The notes under the pieces were generated by a model. That model was not told the origin of the DNA and searched no databases. It saw nothing but the letters and a program-made list of their open reading frames with translations. The position numbers were made by a program, and so were the translations under genes. From a virus, in the IMG/VR virus record IMGVR_UViG_3300028794_000002, positions 1 through 47,179 of that record: a stretch of 47,179 nt of DNA; one strand, 5' to 3'. Below, in pieces: positions 14,657 to 21,982 of this stretch. How positions within the stretch are numbered: position 1 is the stretch's first letter; each line of letters begins with the position of its first letter.

Positions 14657-14898
14657 AGGTTTTGCCCTGTCACGCGGGGAGAGAGCTTGTCGTCAAGCGC
14701 CAGCAGCATGCCGCGGGTGTTGTTCGGGTCGTTCAGCGCCTGGCCGGTCGCGTTGGCGATGAAGCCGTAGCCCTCGACGTAAGCCACAAAAGCGACGCCC
14801 ACCACCACGCCACGCTTGGCCTGGGTGTGCAGCTGGGCGAGGCATTTCACCGTCTCCTGCGAGAGGCTGTCAGGGCGCAAGGTGTAGATGTTACTCAT
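14653..14898 (-). CDS. Conserved protein in the repressor operon, unknown function
   Basis: The 81 residues begin MSNIYTLRPDSLSQETVKCLAQL and include a hydrophobic beta-like middle (GVVVGVAFVAYVEGYGF) and TRGMLLALDDKLS. It overlaps both the repressor gene and the membrane protein gene. Proteins with this pattern occur beside repressors in related prophages; role unknown. Confidence 0.6.
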   Translation of the reverse strand: MSNIYTLRPDSLSQETVKCLAQLHTQAKRGVVVGVAFVAYVEGYGFIANATGQALNDPNNTRGMLLALDDKLSPRVTGQNL

Positions 14899-15275
14899 CC
14901 GGCGCTCCTGTTCTGCTCATCCTCAAGATCCCCGAGCACCGAGGTTCCACGAACACCCTCATCCATGGCGGCATCCAGCAGTCGCCAAAACCTCGACTGC
15001 TCCGTTTCGTTGAGCTTGTCGAATGCGCGAGCCAGTTTGAGCGCGTGGCCGCTGATCCCGGTCGGCGAATCATCGCGCTCGAAGGCGTCTGCGGGCAGCC
15101 CCATCCTCTCAGCAACTCGCGCGGCGGCCAACTGGCCGAAGGCCTCCTTCTCATCGAACAGCTGGGTGACACGCCCCTTCGTGTACTTGGTCTTCGCCAT
15201 GAACTTCGCGCGATCGCCATTGAACGGCTTCGCGTTGAAGGCAGCGATGAATCGGCGACGGCGTTCGGCATCCAT
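14895..15275 (-). CDS. CI-like repressor, short form
   Basis: ATG at 15275 gives 126 residues. The N-terminal half has a basic helix (MDAERRRRFIAAFNAK) and a helix-turn-helix-like region (KYTKGRVTQLFDEKEAFGQLAAARVAERMGLP, about 45-76), followed by a helical dimer-type C-terminus. No LexA/CI self-cleavage Ala-Gly and Ser/Lys pair is evident, so release from lysogeny may not be by RecA-stimulated cleavage. It is divergent from the Cro-like gene, with operators in between. Upstream starts are less likely because the CTAAAC operator half-sites and promoter would then be inside the coding sequence. Confidence 0.75.
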   Translation of the reverse strand: MDAERRRRFIAAFNAKPFNGDRAKFMAKTKYTKGRVTQLFDEKEAFGQLAAARVAERMGLPADAFERDDSPTGISGHALKLARAFDKLNETEQSRFWRLLDAAMDEGVRGTSVLGDLEDEQNRSAG

Positions 15276-15285
15276 AGATAAGGCA

Positions 15286-15307
15286 ATGCTAAACACACTT
15301 GGTTTAG
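15286..15307 (-). promoter_or_regulatory. Repressor promoter region with two operator half-sites
   Basis: CTAAAC at 15289-15294 and GTTTAG at 15302-15307 face outward. A leftward -10-like TAGCAT (15291-15286) would start the transcript within a few bases of the repressor ATG; the -35 is poor (GACTTT), so activation by bound repressor, as at lambda PRM, would be needed. Tentative. Confidence 0.35.
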
Positions 15308-15314
15308 GAAAGTC

Positions 15315-15344
15315 TTGACGGATCGGTTTAGACAAGCCTAAACT
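15315..15344 (+). promoter_or_regulatory. Rightward early promoter (PR-like)
   Basis: TTGACG (15315-15320), 18-base spacer, TAAACT (15339-15344). The transcript should start about seven bases on, which is the ATG of the Cro-like gene at 15351, so that mRNA may be leaderless. The operator at 15326-15343 overlaps spacer and -10. Confidence 0.75.
15326..15343. promoter_or_regulatory. Operator OR, GTTTAG-N6-CTAAAC
   Basis: A perfect inverted repeat with the same arms and spacing as the operator at 14355-14372. Its position over the -10 box of the rightward promoter means bound protein would block transcription. Confidence 0.78.
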
Positions 15345-15350
15345 AGAGGC

Positions 15351-15551
15351 ATGAACCTCAAAGCATGGCTTGAAGCAGAGAAGGGCAGATCGGCCGCCCT
15401 GGCGTTCCACTTCCGGGTCACGCCCGCTGCTGTGTCTCAGTGGAAGAAGAACGGCGTCCCGCTCGCCAACATGAAGGCTGTTCGCGACTTCACTGATGGC
15501 GCCGTCTCTCTCGAAGAGATGGTCCCGCGCGCCGAAGCCGTCAAGGTCTGA
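15351..15551 (+). CDS. Cro-like helix-turn-helix regulator
   Basis: The 66-residue protein is the size of small Cro/YdaS-type regulators. The fold pattern is clear: MNLKAWLEAEKGRSAALAFHFRVTPAAVSQWKKNGVP, with the recognition helix at TPAAVSQWKKNG. It lies divergently opposite the repressor, and should bind the same GTTTAG-N6-CTAAAC sites to turn off repressor synthesis. The only Shine-Dalgarno-like bases are one base from the ATG, which fits leaderless translation. Confidence 0.85.
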   Translation: MNLKAWLEAEKGRSAALAFHFRVTPAAVSQWKKNGVPLANMKAVRDFTDGAVSLEEMVPRAEAVKV

Positions 15552-15918
15552 TTTCAGCCGCTGGCCGATATGAATCACATCTCCCATGCTTCCCCCGATT
15601 GCCCGGCAATTCCGGGCGGAAGCGAGCCACTCTACGCCGCTGCTACTCCGGCCGGCTCGAATGGTCTCTGTCGCTACCGCACAAAGGGGCGTGCTCATCG
15701 TGCCGCCTCGCGTAGCTCGACTGCAGCGCGCTCATGCGCCTCTGCGAGGTTCTTCATCAGCTTGCGGAGCATGGCTTTGACTGCCCGCTCGGCCCATTTC
15801 AAGTCTCGTTCGTTCACTGGTTTCTCCGTTGTTGCGATGAAGCCAGTCTCCTTTTTTTGCCCCCTCGCCGTCATTCCCAACGGTTCCCAAAGCCACTTTG
15901 AATTTAGGAACGTGCGCG
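15552..15918. other. Gap between Cro-like and CII-like genes
   Basis: These 367 bases hold no clear rightward gene. A perfect GCCCGG/CCGGGC hairpin is at 15601-15617, without a T-tract. One leftward short frame (15695-15817) is listed separately. A terminator or antitermination site could be here but is not identified. Confidence 0.5.
15695..15817 (-). CDS. Possible small antisense gene, 40 residues
   Basis: A leftward GTG at 15817 has GGAG seven bases before it. The product (VNERDLKWAERAVKAMLRKLMKNLAEAHERAAVELREAAR in two halves) is a balanced, amphipathic helix with coding-like composition. Its direction is opposite to the flanking genes, which lowers confidence. Confidence 0.3.
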   Translation of the reverse strand: MNERDLKWAERAVKAMLRKLMKNLAEAHERAAVELREAAR

Positions 15919-16311
15919 ATGCCCTCTGATTTCGAAACGATCAACGAGGCGCTCATCGCCTGCGTGAAAGCCTGCGGGGGAAGCAAGCAAGTTGGTCACA
16001 AGCTGTGGCCCGAGAAGACGATCGACGCAGCGCAGCGCCACCTTCTCGCTTGCCTCAACGAAGACAAGCCCGAGCGCCTGAGCCCCGAGCAGCTGACTCT
16101 TCTGATGCGCATGGGCCATGAGAAAGGCTTCCACGGCGTGATGGAGTTTTTCTCCGCTGACATCGGCTACACGGACCCGACACCAACTGACCCGCGCGAC
16201 GAAATCGCCGAGCTGCTGAAGCGCAATGAGGCATTGCGCGAAGAGTTGGTCGCACAGAACAAGCGCCTTGAGCGCTTGCTACCCAAGGCCGCCCTTCAGG
16301 TGGTCGTTTGA
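15919..16311 (+). CDS. CII-like regulator (Phage_CP76 type)
   Basis: ATG at 15919 gives 130 residues. The sequence follows the CP76/CII-type pattern of non-lambdoid phages: an N-terminal helical region (INEALIACVKACGGSKQVGHKLWP), an LSPEQLTLLMRMGHEKGFHGVMEFF centre and a coiled-coil end (AELLKRNEALREELVAQNKRLERLL). Such proteins probably activate lysogeny or control early transcription. AGGAA lies ten bases before the start. It is the second regulator of the rightward operon, as in lambda. Confidence 0.72.
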   Translation: MPSDFETINEALIACVKACGGSKQVGHKLWPEKTIDAAQRHLLACLNEDKPERLSPEQLTLLMRMGHEKGFHGVMEFFSADIGYTDPTPTDPRDEIAELLKRNEALREELVAQNKRLERLLPKAALQVVV

Positions 16312-16334
16312 CTTCAACCCACACAAGGAATGAC

Positions 16335-16586
16335 ATGGACAGCCTGTTCCCACCAAAAGAGTCACGCACCCACTGGGGCTTGTTCGGCTACGAAGGATCG
16401 ATGTGCGACAGCGCCATCAAAGGTGACAACCCCGCAATGATGGAAGAGTGCGTTCGTCGTGGCTGGATCAACGCCAAGAGCGAGATGCTGGACGGCAAAA
16501 CGATTCTGCAGGAGTGCGACGCGAAGGCTCCAAAGTGCGCCGCCAAGCTGCGCGAGATCGGCCCTCTGGCTGCGTCTGTCGTCTGA
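16335..16586 (+). CDS. Small acidic protein, 83 residues, unknown
   Basis: ATG at 16335 is placed behind AAGGA. The product (MDSLFPPKESRTHWGLFGYEGSMCDSA...) has four Cys spread through it and an ankyrin-like helix (NPAMMEECVRRGWINAKSEMLDGKTILQEC). One or two ankyrin-like turns are possible, but the match is short. Function unknown. Confidence 0.55.
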   Translation: MDSLFPPKESRTHWGLFGYEGSMCDSAIKGDNPAMMEECVRRGWINAKSEMLDGKTILQECDAKAPKCAAKLREIGPLAASVV

Positions 16587-16596
16587 GAGCTGCGCC

Positions 16597-16764
16597 ATGA
16601 ACTGGCCCATTGAAGTCCCTGCGGTCCCCGCCGACACCTACGAACCCCACTGCCTGATGGCCTGGGCCGAGCAGGTGGCAGGTGCTGACGACATGGCCTC
16701 CTATTGCGACCCAACGCGCCAGGCTGCGCCGGTTGAGCTTGCTTCTGCTGCGGAGGCTGCATGA
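16597..16764 (+). CDS. Small acidic protein, 55 residues, unknown
   Basis: Too short for most gene callers' thresholds. It begins MNWPIEVPAVPADTYEPHCLMAWAEQVAG and ends AAEAA, and its stop overlaps the methyltransferase start (ATGA). Acidic and Ala-rich; no family recognised. Confidence 0.5.
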   Translation: MNWPIEVPAVPADTYEPHCLMAWAEQVAGADDMASYCDPTRQAAPVELASAAEAA

Positions 16765-17750
16765 GCACCGCTTACTACAACGAGATCGACCCCTATGCAG
16801 CTCAGTGGCTCCGAAACCTCATCGCCGCCGGACACATCGCTGATGGGGTCGTCGACGAGCGAAGCATCGAAGACGTGCTCCCGAGCGACCTTGACGGCTT
16901 CACTCAATGCCACTTCTTCGCCGGCATCGGCGTCTGGAGCCTTGCGCTTCGTCGCGCCGGCTGGGCAGATGACCGACCTGTTTGGACCGGTTCCTGTCCT
17001 TGCCAACCTTTCAGCGCGGCAGGCAAAGGAGCTGGGTTTGCTGACGAGCGGCACCTCTGGCCGGCCTGGCACCACCTCATCAAAGAGTGCAAGCCTGCAG
17101 TCGTCTTTGGAGAGCAGGTTGCGAGCAAGGACGCAGAGCCTTGGCTCGACCTTGTTCAAGATGATCTGGAAGGCATGGGTTACCCCTTCGGGGAGATCCC
17201 GTTCCCGTCTGCGGGCGTCGGTGCTCCGCACATCAGAGACCGCCTGTACTTCGTGGCCGACGCCAAGTGGAACGATTGTGGACGCGAAGCCGCGGCCGCC
17301 AATCATGGTCAGACGCAAGCCAACGGACCCTCAGATTGGGCTGGCCGACGTGGCCGTACACCTGGCGTCTTGGCCGACACCCATGGCGGGCACGCCGGCG
17401 CAGAACGGCAACAACGCAGCGGGCAACAACGACAGCAGCCGCAAGACGGTGGCGCTATGCAGTGGATGGCCGACCCCGACTTCGCAAGACTCTGCGGGGA
17501 GCAGGGCCTACGGCTACGGGGGGCAGACCTTCATGACGCTGACGGACGCAGCCCAGTCGGCGGATTCTGGGCCGATGCTGACTGGATCCCCTGTCGCGAC
17601 GGCAAGTGGCGGCCAGTTGAACCCGGCACATTCCCGCTGGCTCATGGGGCTCCCGCCCGAGTGGGACGCCTGCGCGCCTACGGCAACGCGATCAACGCCG
17701 AAGCGGCGCGCGTCTTCATCGAATCCGTGATGGTGGCCACACATGCGTAA
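16761..17750 (+). CDS. DNA (cytosine-5) methyltransferase
   Basis: The 329-residue enzyme transfers methyl from S-adenosylmethionine to cytosine C5. Motifs in order: FAGIG (53-57), [25 protein letters not shown] (77-101) with catalytic Cys81, FGEQV (117-121) in place of the ENV motif, RDRLYFVA (159-167) and AYGNAI near the C-terminus. The target-recognition part (about 170-270) is variable, Gln- and Arg-rich. Methylation would protect phage DNA from host restriction. A second long frame overlaps its middle and end (16969-17730). The gene is coupled to the small gene before it and followed by a nuclease-like gene one small ORF later. Confidence 0.9.
   Translation: MSTAYYNEIDPYAAQWLRNLIAAGHIADGVVDERSIEDVLPSDLDGFTQCHFFAGIGVWSLALRRAGWADDRPVWTGSCPCQPFSAAGKGAGFADERHLWPAWHHLIKECKPAVVFGEQVASKDAEPWLDLVQDDLEGMGYPFGEIPFPSAGVGAPHIRDRLYFVADAKWNDCGREAAAANHGQTQANGPSDWAGRRGRTPGVLADTHGGHAGAERQQRSGQQRQQPQDGGAMQWMADPDFARLCGEQGLRLRGADLHDADGRSPVGGFWADADWIPCRDGKWRPVEPGTFPLAHGAPARVGRLRAYGNAINAEAARVFIESVMVATHA
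16969..17730 (+). CDS. Second protein encoded in the +1 frame of the methyltransferase
   Basis: A 253-codon frame starts [18 protein letters not shown] and lies wholly within the methyltransferase gene. The product is Ser/Thr/Pro-rich and contains [25 protein letters not shown], three WPTP motifs ([24 protein letters not shown]), and [23 protein letters not shown]. From memory, stand-alone or overlapping proteins of this pattern (MTDLFG start, LESRL, repeated WPTP) occur with phage methyltransferases. The two frames cannot be chosen between by composition, and both match family patterns, which argues for true dual coding. The start has only a weak Shine-Dalgarno. Function unknown. Confidence 0.55.
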   Translation: MTDLFGPVPVLANLSARQAKELGLLTSGTSGRPGTTSSKSASLQSSLESRLRARTQSLGSTLFKMIWKAWVTPSGRSRSRLRASVLRTSETACTSWPTPSGTIVDAKPRPPIMVRRKPTDPQIGLADVAVHLASWPTPMAGTPAQNGNNAAGNNDSSRKTVALCSGWPTPTSQDSAGSRAYGYGGQTFMTLTDAAQSADSGPMLTGSPVATASGGQLNPAHSRWLMGLPPEWDACAPTATRSTPKRRASSSNP

Positions 17751-17919
17751 CGCCAACAGAGGCACCGACCCCCCCCTCATCCCCTTCAAGCTGATCGAAG
17801 ACGAGCCCCTCGTCAGTGAGCTTCCGTGGGACGAATGGGATTTGGCATTGGCAAGGCTTGAGGCTGAGACAGCTGACGGCCGAGCCATGCGGCTGGCTCT
17901 CATGGAGATGCCAGCATGA
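17743..17919 (+). CDS. Small acidic protein between methyltransferase and nuclease, 58 residues
   Basis: ATG at 17743 lies in the methyltransferase end and the stop overlaps the next start (ATGA). The product, starting [24 protein letters not shown] and containing LPWDEWDLALARLEAE, is acidic and helical. The position between coupled genes supports it. No family is recognised. Confidence 0.55.
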   Translation: MRNANRGTDPPLIPFKLIEDEPLVSELPWDEWDLALARLEAETADGRAMRLALMEMPA

Positions 17920-18485
17920 CCGAACGGAAGATTGCTCCAAACGTGATGGAGTTCATCGGCCGTGCCGCCGATCTCATCGGTGCATGGGAGCGCGACAGCT
18001 TCTCTCAGGAGATGTTCTGCAACTCCCACGATGTTGGGCTCGAGTCACCACTTGAGGACCTTTTCTGGACGGCGCTACATGCCCTCTGCCGGGTCGCGTA
18101 TGAAGAAGTGAACGCCACTCCGGACTACGACAACATGACCAACACGGCCACGTGGCCATCTGGCGTCTACGTCACGCCGCAGGCGAAGTTCGGCGACTAC
18201 CGGGTTGATTTCCTTGTACAGCGTCGCTTCTATGGCGGCTCAGTGCAGCCGGTGATCGTGGAGCTGGATGGCCACGCTTTCCACGACAAGGACAAGAAGC
18301 AGCGCGCATACGAAAAGGCGCGCGACAGGGCTCTAGTCAAGGCCGGCTGTCGCGTTGTTCATTACACCGGCAGCGAGGTAGTCGCAGATCCGTTCCGCGT
18401 CGCTTGGGAGGTGCTTGACCTTCTGAATGCCATGGGCGGCTTCTCTGAATACAACCCGGCCGATCCGCTGCAGTCTGGCCAATGA
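17916..18485 (+). CDS. DUF559/Vsr-like PD-(D/E)xK nuclease
   Basis: Of 189 residues, 42-50 read LESPLEDLF, a helix typical before this fold; then GDYRVDF (Asp94/Asp98), VELDG (Glu116, Asp118) and HDKDKKQRAYEKARDRALVKAGCRVVHYTG with a C-terminal EV. This is the arrangement of DUF559-type restriction-fold proteins. It follows the C5 methyltransferase with one tiny gene between. It may be a mismatch or restriction-type nuclease, or it may process phage DNA; the sequence does not tell which. Confidence 0.72.
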   Translation: MTERKIAPNVMEFIGRAADLIGAWERDSFSQEMFCNSHDVGLESPLEDLFWTALHALCRVAYEEVNATPDYDNMTNTATWPSGVYVTPQAKFGDYRVDFLVQRRFYGGSVQPVIVELDGHAFHDKDKKQRAYEKARDRALVKAGCRVVHYTGSEVVADPFRVAWEVLDLLNAMGGFSEYNPADPLQSGQ

Positions 18486-19432
18486 GTCGCCCATCCTTCC
18501 AGTTCTACCCAGGCGACTGGTCGAAGAACGCCAACCTGCGCAGGTGCTCACCAGCAGCCCGCGGCATCTGGATGGACGTTCTTTGCCTGCTGCACGACTC
18601 CGAAGAGGAGTACGGGGTTCTGCGCTGGCCCCTAAAGGACATCGCCAATGCGGCAAGTGCTGCCATGCCCCTCGTTCGCGAGCTGGTCACGAAGGGTGTG
18701 CTGAAGGGCGCCGATAAGGATGCAGAGCCATACGTCTACCGGCCTAAGCACGCGGGCAAGATTGGTGAGCCGGTGATCCTCGTTGTCTCCTTGGGCGGCC
18801 CGGTTTGGTACTCCAGCCGTTTCGTTCGTGACGAATATGTGCGTCAGAAGCGAGGCGAGAGCACTCGATTCGATACGGCAAACCAACCTACCAGCCGTTC
18901 ACCAAAGGGGGGGATAGGTGATCGGCAAGGTGACGGCCCTTCAACTTCATCTTCCTCTTCCCCTTCGGGTAGTTCCGAAGCTAACGCTTCGGCGGCTGAG
19001 GCCGCTGAGGGCGAAGGACAAGCGATCGAGAAAACCGCCGAGGAGCTTGCGAAGGCTGAGCTTTGGCGCGCAGGCAAGTCACTTCTCCTCGAGGCCGATG
19101 TCCCGAAAGACCAGTGCGGCACGTTCCTCGGTGCGCTGGTCACGCAGTACGGCTCGCTGCTGGTCGTTGAGGCCGTGCGTTCTGCCGTGAAGGAGACGCC
19201 GGCCGATCCACGCGAATACCTCAAAGCCACCTGCATGCGCCTCAAGGGCGAGCGCGGCCAGGACCATGGCAAGCCCATCACCGTCCCAAGCAATGACGCA
19301 GCGAAGACGCAGGCGCTGCTTGCATCACGCGAGATGACGGCCGCCGAAGTGGAGGCCGCTCGCGTGGCGGCCGAAGAGTTTCGACGCAAAACCACCAAGC
19401 TGGCCGTTGTGTCGGCAGGAGTCCAGGCATGA
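18482..19432 (+). CDS. Phage replication protein (DUF1376-type N-terminus)
   Basis: The 316-residue protein starts SRPSFQFYPGDWSKNANLRRCSPAARGIWMDVLCLLHDSEE, the winged-helix type front of phage replication initiators. A long Ser/Gly/Glu-rich linker (about 140-180) leads to a DnaT-like C-terminal half with a helical core (KDQCGTFLGALVTQYGSLLVVEAVRSAV) and a charged tail. It probably binds the phage origin and recruits host helicase; no helicase or primase motif is present in it, so host proteins are needed. No obvious iterons were found inside the gene. Confidence 0.7.
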   Translation: MSRPSFQFYPGDWSKNANLRRCSPAARGIWMDVLCLLHDSEEEYGVLRWPLKDIANAASAAMPLVRELVTKGVLKGADKDAEPYVYRPKHAGKIGEPVILVVSLGGPVWYSSRFVRDEYVRQKRGESTRFDTANQPTSRSPKGGIGDRQGDGPSTSSSSSPSGSSEANASAAEAAEGEGQAIEKTAEELAKAELWRAGKSLLLEADVPKDQCGTFLGALVTQYGSLLVVEAVRSAVKETPADPREYLKATCMRLKGERGQDHGKPITVPSNDAAKTQALLASREMTAAEVEAARVAAEEFRRKTTKLAVVSAGVQA

Positions 19433-19620
19433 AGCGCGAACCCTCCGAAGTGGAAATCCAACTTCCGCCGCACGGCACACCGCCTAGGCCGCAAGCCGGA
19501 TCTGGCGCATGTCTGGTGTGCCGCAAGCCAACCTCTCGCGCTGCGCTATCGAAGTTCGGAGCCCGGTGTTTTGCCTGCTACCAGGCGTATTGCAACAAGC
19601 AGATTGGAGATGTCTCATGA
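19429..19620 (+). CDS. Small zinc-finger-like protein, 63 residues
   Basis: A Pro-rich front is followed by CLVCRKPTSR and CFACYQAYC, with Cys pairs able to bind one zinc. The start and stop overlap both neighbours. A helper of replication is possible; no family is named. Confidence 0.6.
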   Translation: MKREPSEVEIQLPPHGTPPRPQAGSGACLVCRKPTSRAALSKFGARCFACYQAYCNKQIGDVS

Positions 19621-19949
19621 GAGAAATGCCAGCACTCGACCGCATCTGCGGCCTGATCGTCCTGATCCGACAGAAGCCGCGCACGGTCATGGAGGTTGTC
19701 GACCTGTGGCGCTACGACTGCTGCGAGTCAACGGTCAAGGTTCATTTCAACGCCCTGCATGGCGCCGGCCTGATCTACATCAAGGACGCTATCCGCCGCC
19801 CTGGCTCGCGTGGGCGCCTCTCGCCTCTGTACGACTGGCAGCCGGTGCCAAACACGAAGGTCGACCTCTGGCCTGGTAGTTCGCTGGATGCATCGGGGCG
19901 TGGCTCAAGTCGCGTTGCCAGCGTGTTCGAACTTGCGGAGGCAGCATGA
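19617..19949 (+). CDS. Winged-helix-like small protein, 110 residues
   Basis: ATG at 19617 overlaps the previous stop. The first 60 residues (ICGLIVLIRQKPRTVMEVVDLWRYDCCESTVKVHFNALHGAGLIYIKD) look like a winged helix: three helices, then a wing. The rest is low-complexity. It could bind DNA near the replication genes. Regulatory role unproven. Confidence 0.6.
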   Translation: MREMPALDRICGLIVLIRQKPRTVMEVVDLWRYDCCESTVKVHFNALHGAGLIYIKDAIRRPGSRGRLSPLYDWQPVPNTKVDLWPGSSLDASGRGSSRVASVFELAEAA

Positions 19950-20521
19950 AAACAGAACGCCAACCCTGGACCGACGCAGAGATCGAGCTTCTCAAGGTCG
20001 AGTGGCCGAAGCAAGGCCGCGGCTGCGCATACCTCTTCCCCACAAGAACCGGGAATAGCCTAGAGAAGAAAGCCAGCCTCTGCGGCGTGCGCGTCGACAA
20101 GTTCGGCCCGGCTGATCAGGTGATGCAGCTCGTGAACCGCAAGGAAGGCATGCTGGCCCGCGAGTGGCTGGGCGGCAAGGCGCTGATCTACAGCATGGCC
20201 TACGCCGGCAAGATCTTCACCACGAAGAAGCGGCTGGGCACCGTGCCGGCGAGGTACTTCGCGACGCAAGAACTGGCAGACGAGTATTACGCCACGCACT
20301 TCGTGAAGCCTCCCGCCCCGATCACCCTGCTGCAGCCGAAACCAGTAAACCGTGAGAAGGCAGCGCGCGAACGCTGGGCCGAACAGGTGGCCATCCGCCC
20401 CGATGGCGTGAAGGTCACCAAGTGCCCAGGCTTCACTGGCGTGAGCCGCTTTGCTCCTGCACCTGACAGCCACGGCGCTGGGTTTTCCGAAGAGTGGAAG
20501 CAACTCAGGCGGTCGGCATGA
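19946..20521 (+). CDS. Phage protein with SANT/Myb-like front, unknown
   Basis: The 191-residue protein starts with a short SANT-like helix pair (QPWTDAEIELLKVEWPKQGRG), then a HTH-like segment around NSLEKKASLCGVRV. A middle region has SMAYAGKIFTTKKRLGTV; the end is Lys-, Pro- and Gly-rich. The front suggests DNA binding, similar in style to GcrA-type regulators, but the match is short. It overlaps both neighbours. Confidence 0.55.
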   Translation: MKTERQPWTDAEIELLKVEWPKQGRGCAYLFPTRTGNSLEKKASLCGVRVDKFGPADQVMQLVNRKEGMLAREWLGGKALIYSMAYAGKIFTTKKRLGTVPARYFATQELADEYYATHFVKPPAPITLLQPKPVNREKAARERWAEQVAIRPDGVKVTKCPGFTGVSRFAPAPDSHGAGFSEEWKQLRRSA

Positions 20522-20856
20522 GCGCACAGAAGCCAATCGACCCCCAGTCATCCATCCAGATGATGCTCGAGACCGCCCCTCGGCTCGCCCGGGCCAAAGG
20601 CGAGCGCGTCTACCTCGAGGAATACCGCAAGAGCCTCAAGGCCATCCTGATGAAGGCCAGCACGCAGAACACCGCGGCCATGCAGGAGCGAGAAGCCTAC
20701 GCCGACGCCCAGTACATCGAGCACCTCAAGGCCTTGCGCATTGCAGTCGAAGGTGAAGAGGCGCTGCGCTGGAGGATGGTTGCCATGCAAGCGGCTGTTG
20801 AGGTCTGGCGTTCGCAAGAAAGTTCGGCACGAATGATGGATCGGGCTACAGCATGA
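20518..20856 (+). CDS. Conserved helical phage protein, 112 residues
   Basis: ATG at 20518 overlaps the stop before it (ATGA). The product is a long helical protein (ETAPRLARAKGERVYLEEYRKSLKAILM...ALRIAVEGEEALRWRMVAMQAAVEVWRSQES), of a type common beside NinG in related phages. It has no membrane segment; a DNA-associated or scaffold role is possible. Function unknown. Confidence 0.6.
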   Translation: MSAQKPIDPQSSIQMMLETAPRLARAKGERVYLEEYRKSLKAILMKASTQNTAAMQEREAYADAQYIEHLKALRIAVEGEEALRWRMVAMQAAVEVWRSQESSARMMDRATA

Positions 20857-20984
20857 AATGGTGGCAGTTCTTCTTCCTTATGGCCGCCGCCTACATCGGG
20901 CCTCATGCTTCGCCATGGACAGCGATCGTCTTTGCGTCTGTGCTGACGGTCGTCGGCTTCTTTGCTTTGTGGCGCGGCGAATGA
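20853..20984 (+). CDS. Small membrane protein, 43 residues
   Basis: This frame is short: MKWWQFFFLMAAAYIGPHASP followed by TAIVFASVLTVVGFFALWRGE. Two hydrophobic segments fill most of it. ATGA overlaps on both sides (with 20518-20856 and NinG) strongly suggest it is translated. Function unknown. Confidence 0.6.
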   Translation: MKWWQFFFLMAAAYIGPHASPWTAIVFASVLTVVGFFALWRGE

Positions 20985-21583
20985 AACGCTCACCCCTTCG
21001 CCGCTCCGACCCCACCTCCCGGGCCAGCGTGCCCGTGTTCAAGCCGCGTGCTTGCCGGGTGTGCACATCCAAGTTCACGCCCACGCGCGGCTTCGTGAGC
21101 TGGTGCAGCCCTGAGTGCGGATTCGAGTTGTCCACCGAGAAAGTGCGCAAGGCAGCTGCCAAGCAAGCCCTGGCCGACAGGCGGGAGACGCGGGCCAAGC
21201 TCGAGAAGCTCAAGACCCGCAGCCAGTGGCTCAAGGAGGCACAAGTTGCATTCAATGCTTTTATCCGACTTAGAGACGCTGCACAGCCCTGCATTAGCTG
21301 CCGCAGGTTTCACCAAGGTGAATGGCACGCCGGGCACTACCTTTCAACTGGAGCCCGTCCGGAGCTCCGATTTGATGAGGACAACGTGCACAAGCAATGC
21401 GCGCCGTGCAACACCCACCTTCACGGGAACCTCGTCCTATACCGCGAGGGGCTCATCGAGCGCCGCGGAGCCGATGTGGTTGCAAGACTTGAGGGTCCGC
21501 ATGGGCCGCTCCACCAATCCATCGAAGACCTGAAGGCCATCAAGGCCAAGTACCGCGCCCTCACCAAGGAGCTGACGAAATGA
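20981..21583 (+). CDS. ninG: NinG/Rap recombination endonuclease
   Basis: ATG at 20981 gives 200 residues. The protein has two zinc-binding regions, CRVCTSKFTPTRGFVSWCSPEC and CISCRRFHQ, a Lys-rich helix between, then WHAGHYLS and CAPCNTHLHGN, the HNH-like pattern of NinG. Rap/NinG cuts recombination intermediates and helps the annealing pathway of phage recombination; here it may act with RecT and YqaJ of the leftward operon. Confidence 0.85.
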   Translation: MKRSPLRRSDPTSRASVPVFKPRACRVCTSKFTPTRGFVSWCSPECGFELSTEKVRKAAAKQALADRRETRAKLEKLKTRSQWLKEAQVAFNAFIRLRDAAQPCISCRRFHQGEWHAGHYLSTGARPELRFDEDNVHKQCAPCNTHLHGNLVLYREGLIERRGADVVARLEGPHGPLHQSIEDLKAIKAKYRALTKELTK

Positions 21584-21825
21584 AGATCTTCCGCGCACTG
21601 TTCTTTCAATGCCGCCTGTCGGGCTTCAGGTGGTATCGCCGCTGGTACGGCGGCCGATGGGAGCGGCACTTCATCGACATCTGCCTTGCGCGCGTCTGGC
21701 TCCCGATGTCGAGCAACCCAGCTCGACAGTGGCCCGCGTACCTACAGCCATGCTCAGTCGGCGTGCCGTTGATCGAAGACCACCCCTCGGCTCCTCCTCC
21801 CGCAGCTACTACCAAGAAGCCCTGA
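21580..21825 (+). CDS. Small aromatic, basic protein, 81 residues
   Basis: It starts MKIFRALFFQCRLSGFRWYRRWYGGRWERHFIDICLARVW and ends in a Pro-rich tail. The front is rich in Arg, Trp and Phe. The start overlaps NinG by ATGA. No family recognised. Confidence 0.5.
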   Translation: MKIFRALFFQCRLSGFRWYRRWYGGRWERHFIDICLARVWLPMSSNPARQWPAYLQPCSVGVPLIEDHPSAPPPAATTKKP

Positions 21826-21982
21826 GCTCACAAACAACTGAACACGATGGTAGCCAGGAGCCGCGTTCGGGACGCGCACTCCGTCCTTCGCCTGGCAAGA
21901 GTGAGAGCGGTGCTGCCAGTCCCCAGCGGGATGAATCCGATGGCAGCAACCAACAGCAGGGGCCTGATCTTGAGAACTTGGA

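Noticed and set aside
15570-15929. Plus-strand frames in the Cro/CII gap
   Set aside because: Low-quality translations with mixed composition and no SD; the small antisense frame is a little better but also uncertain.
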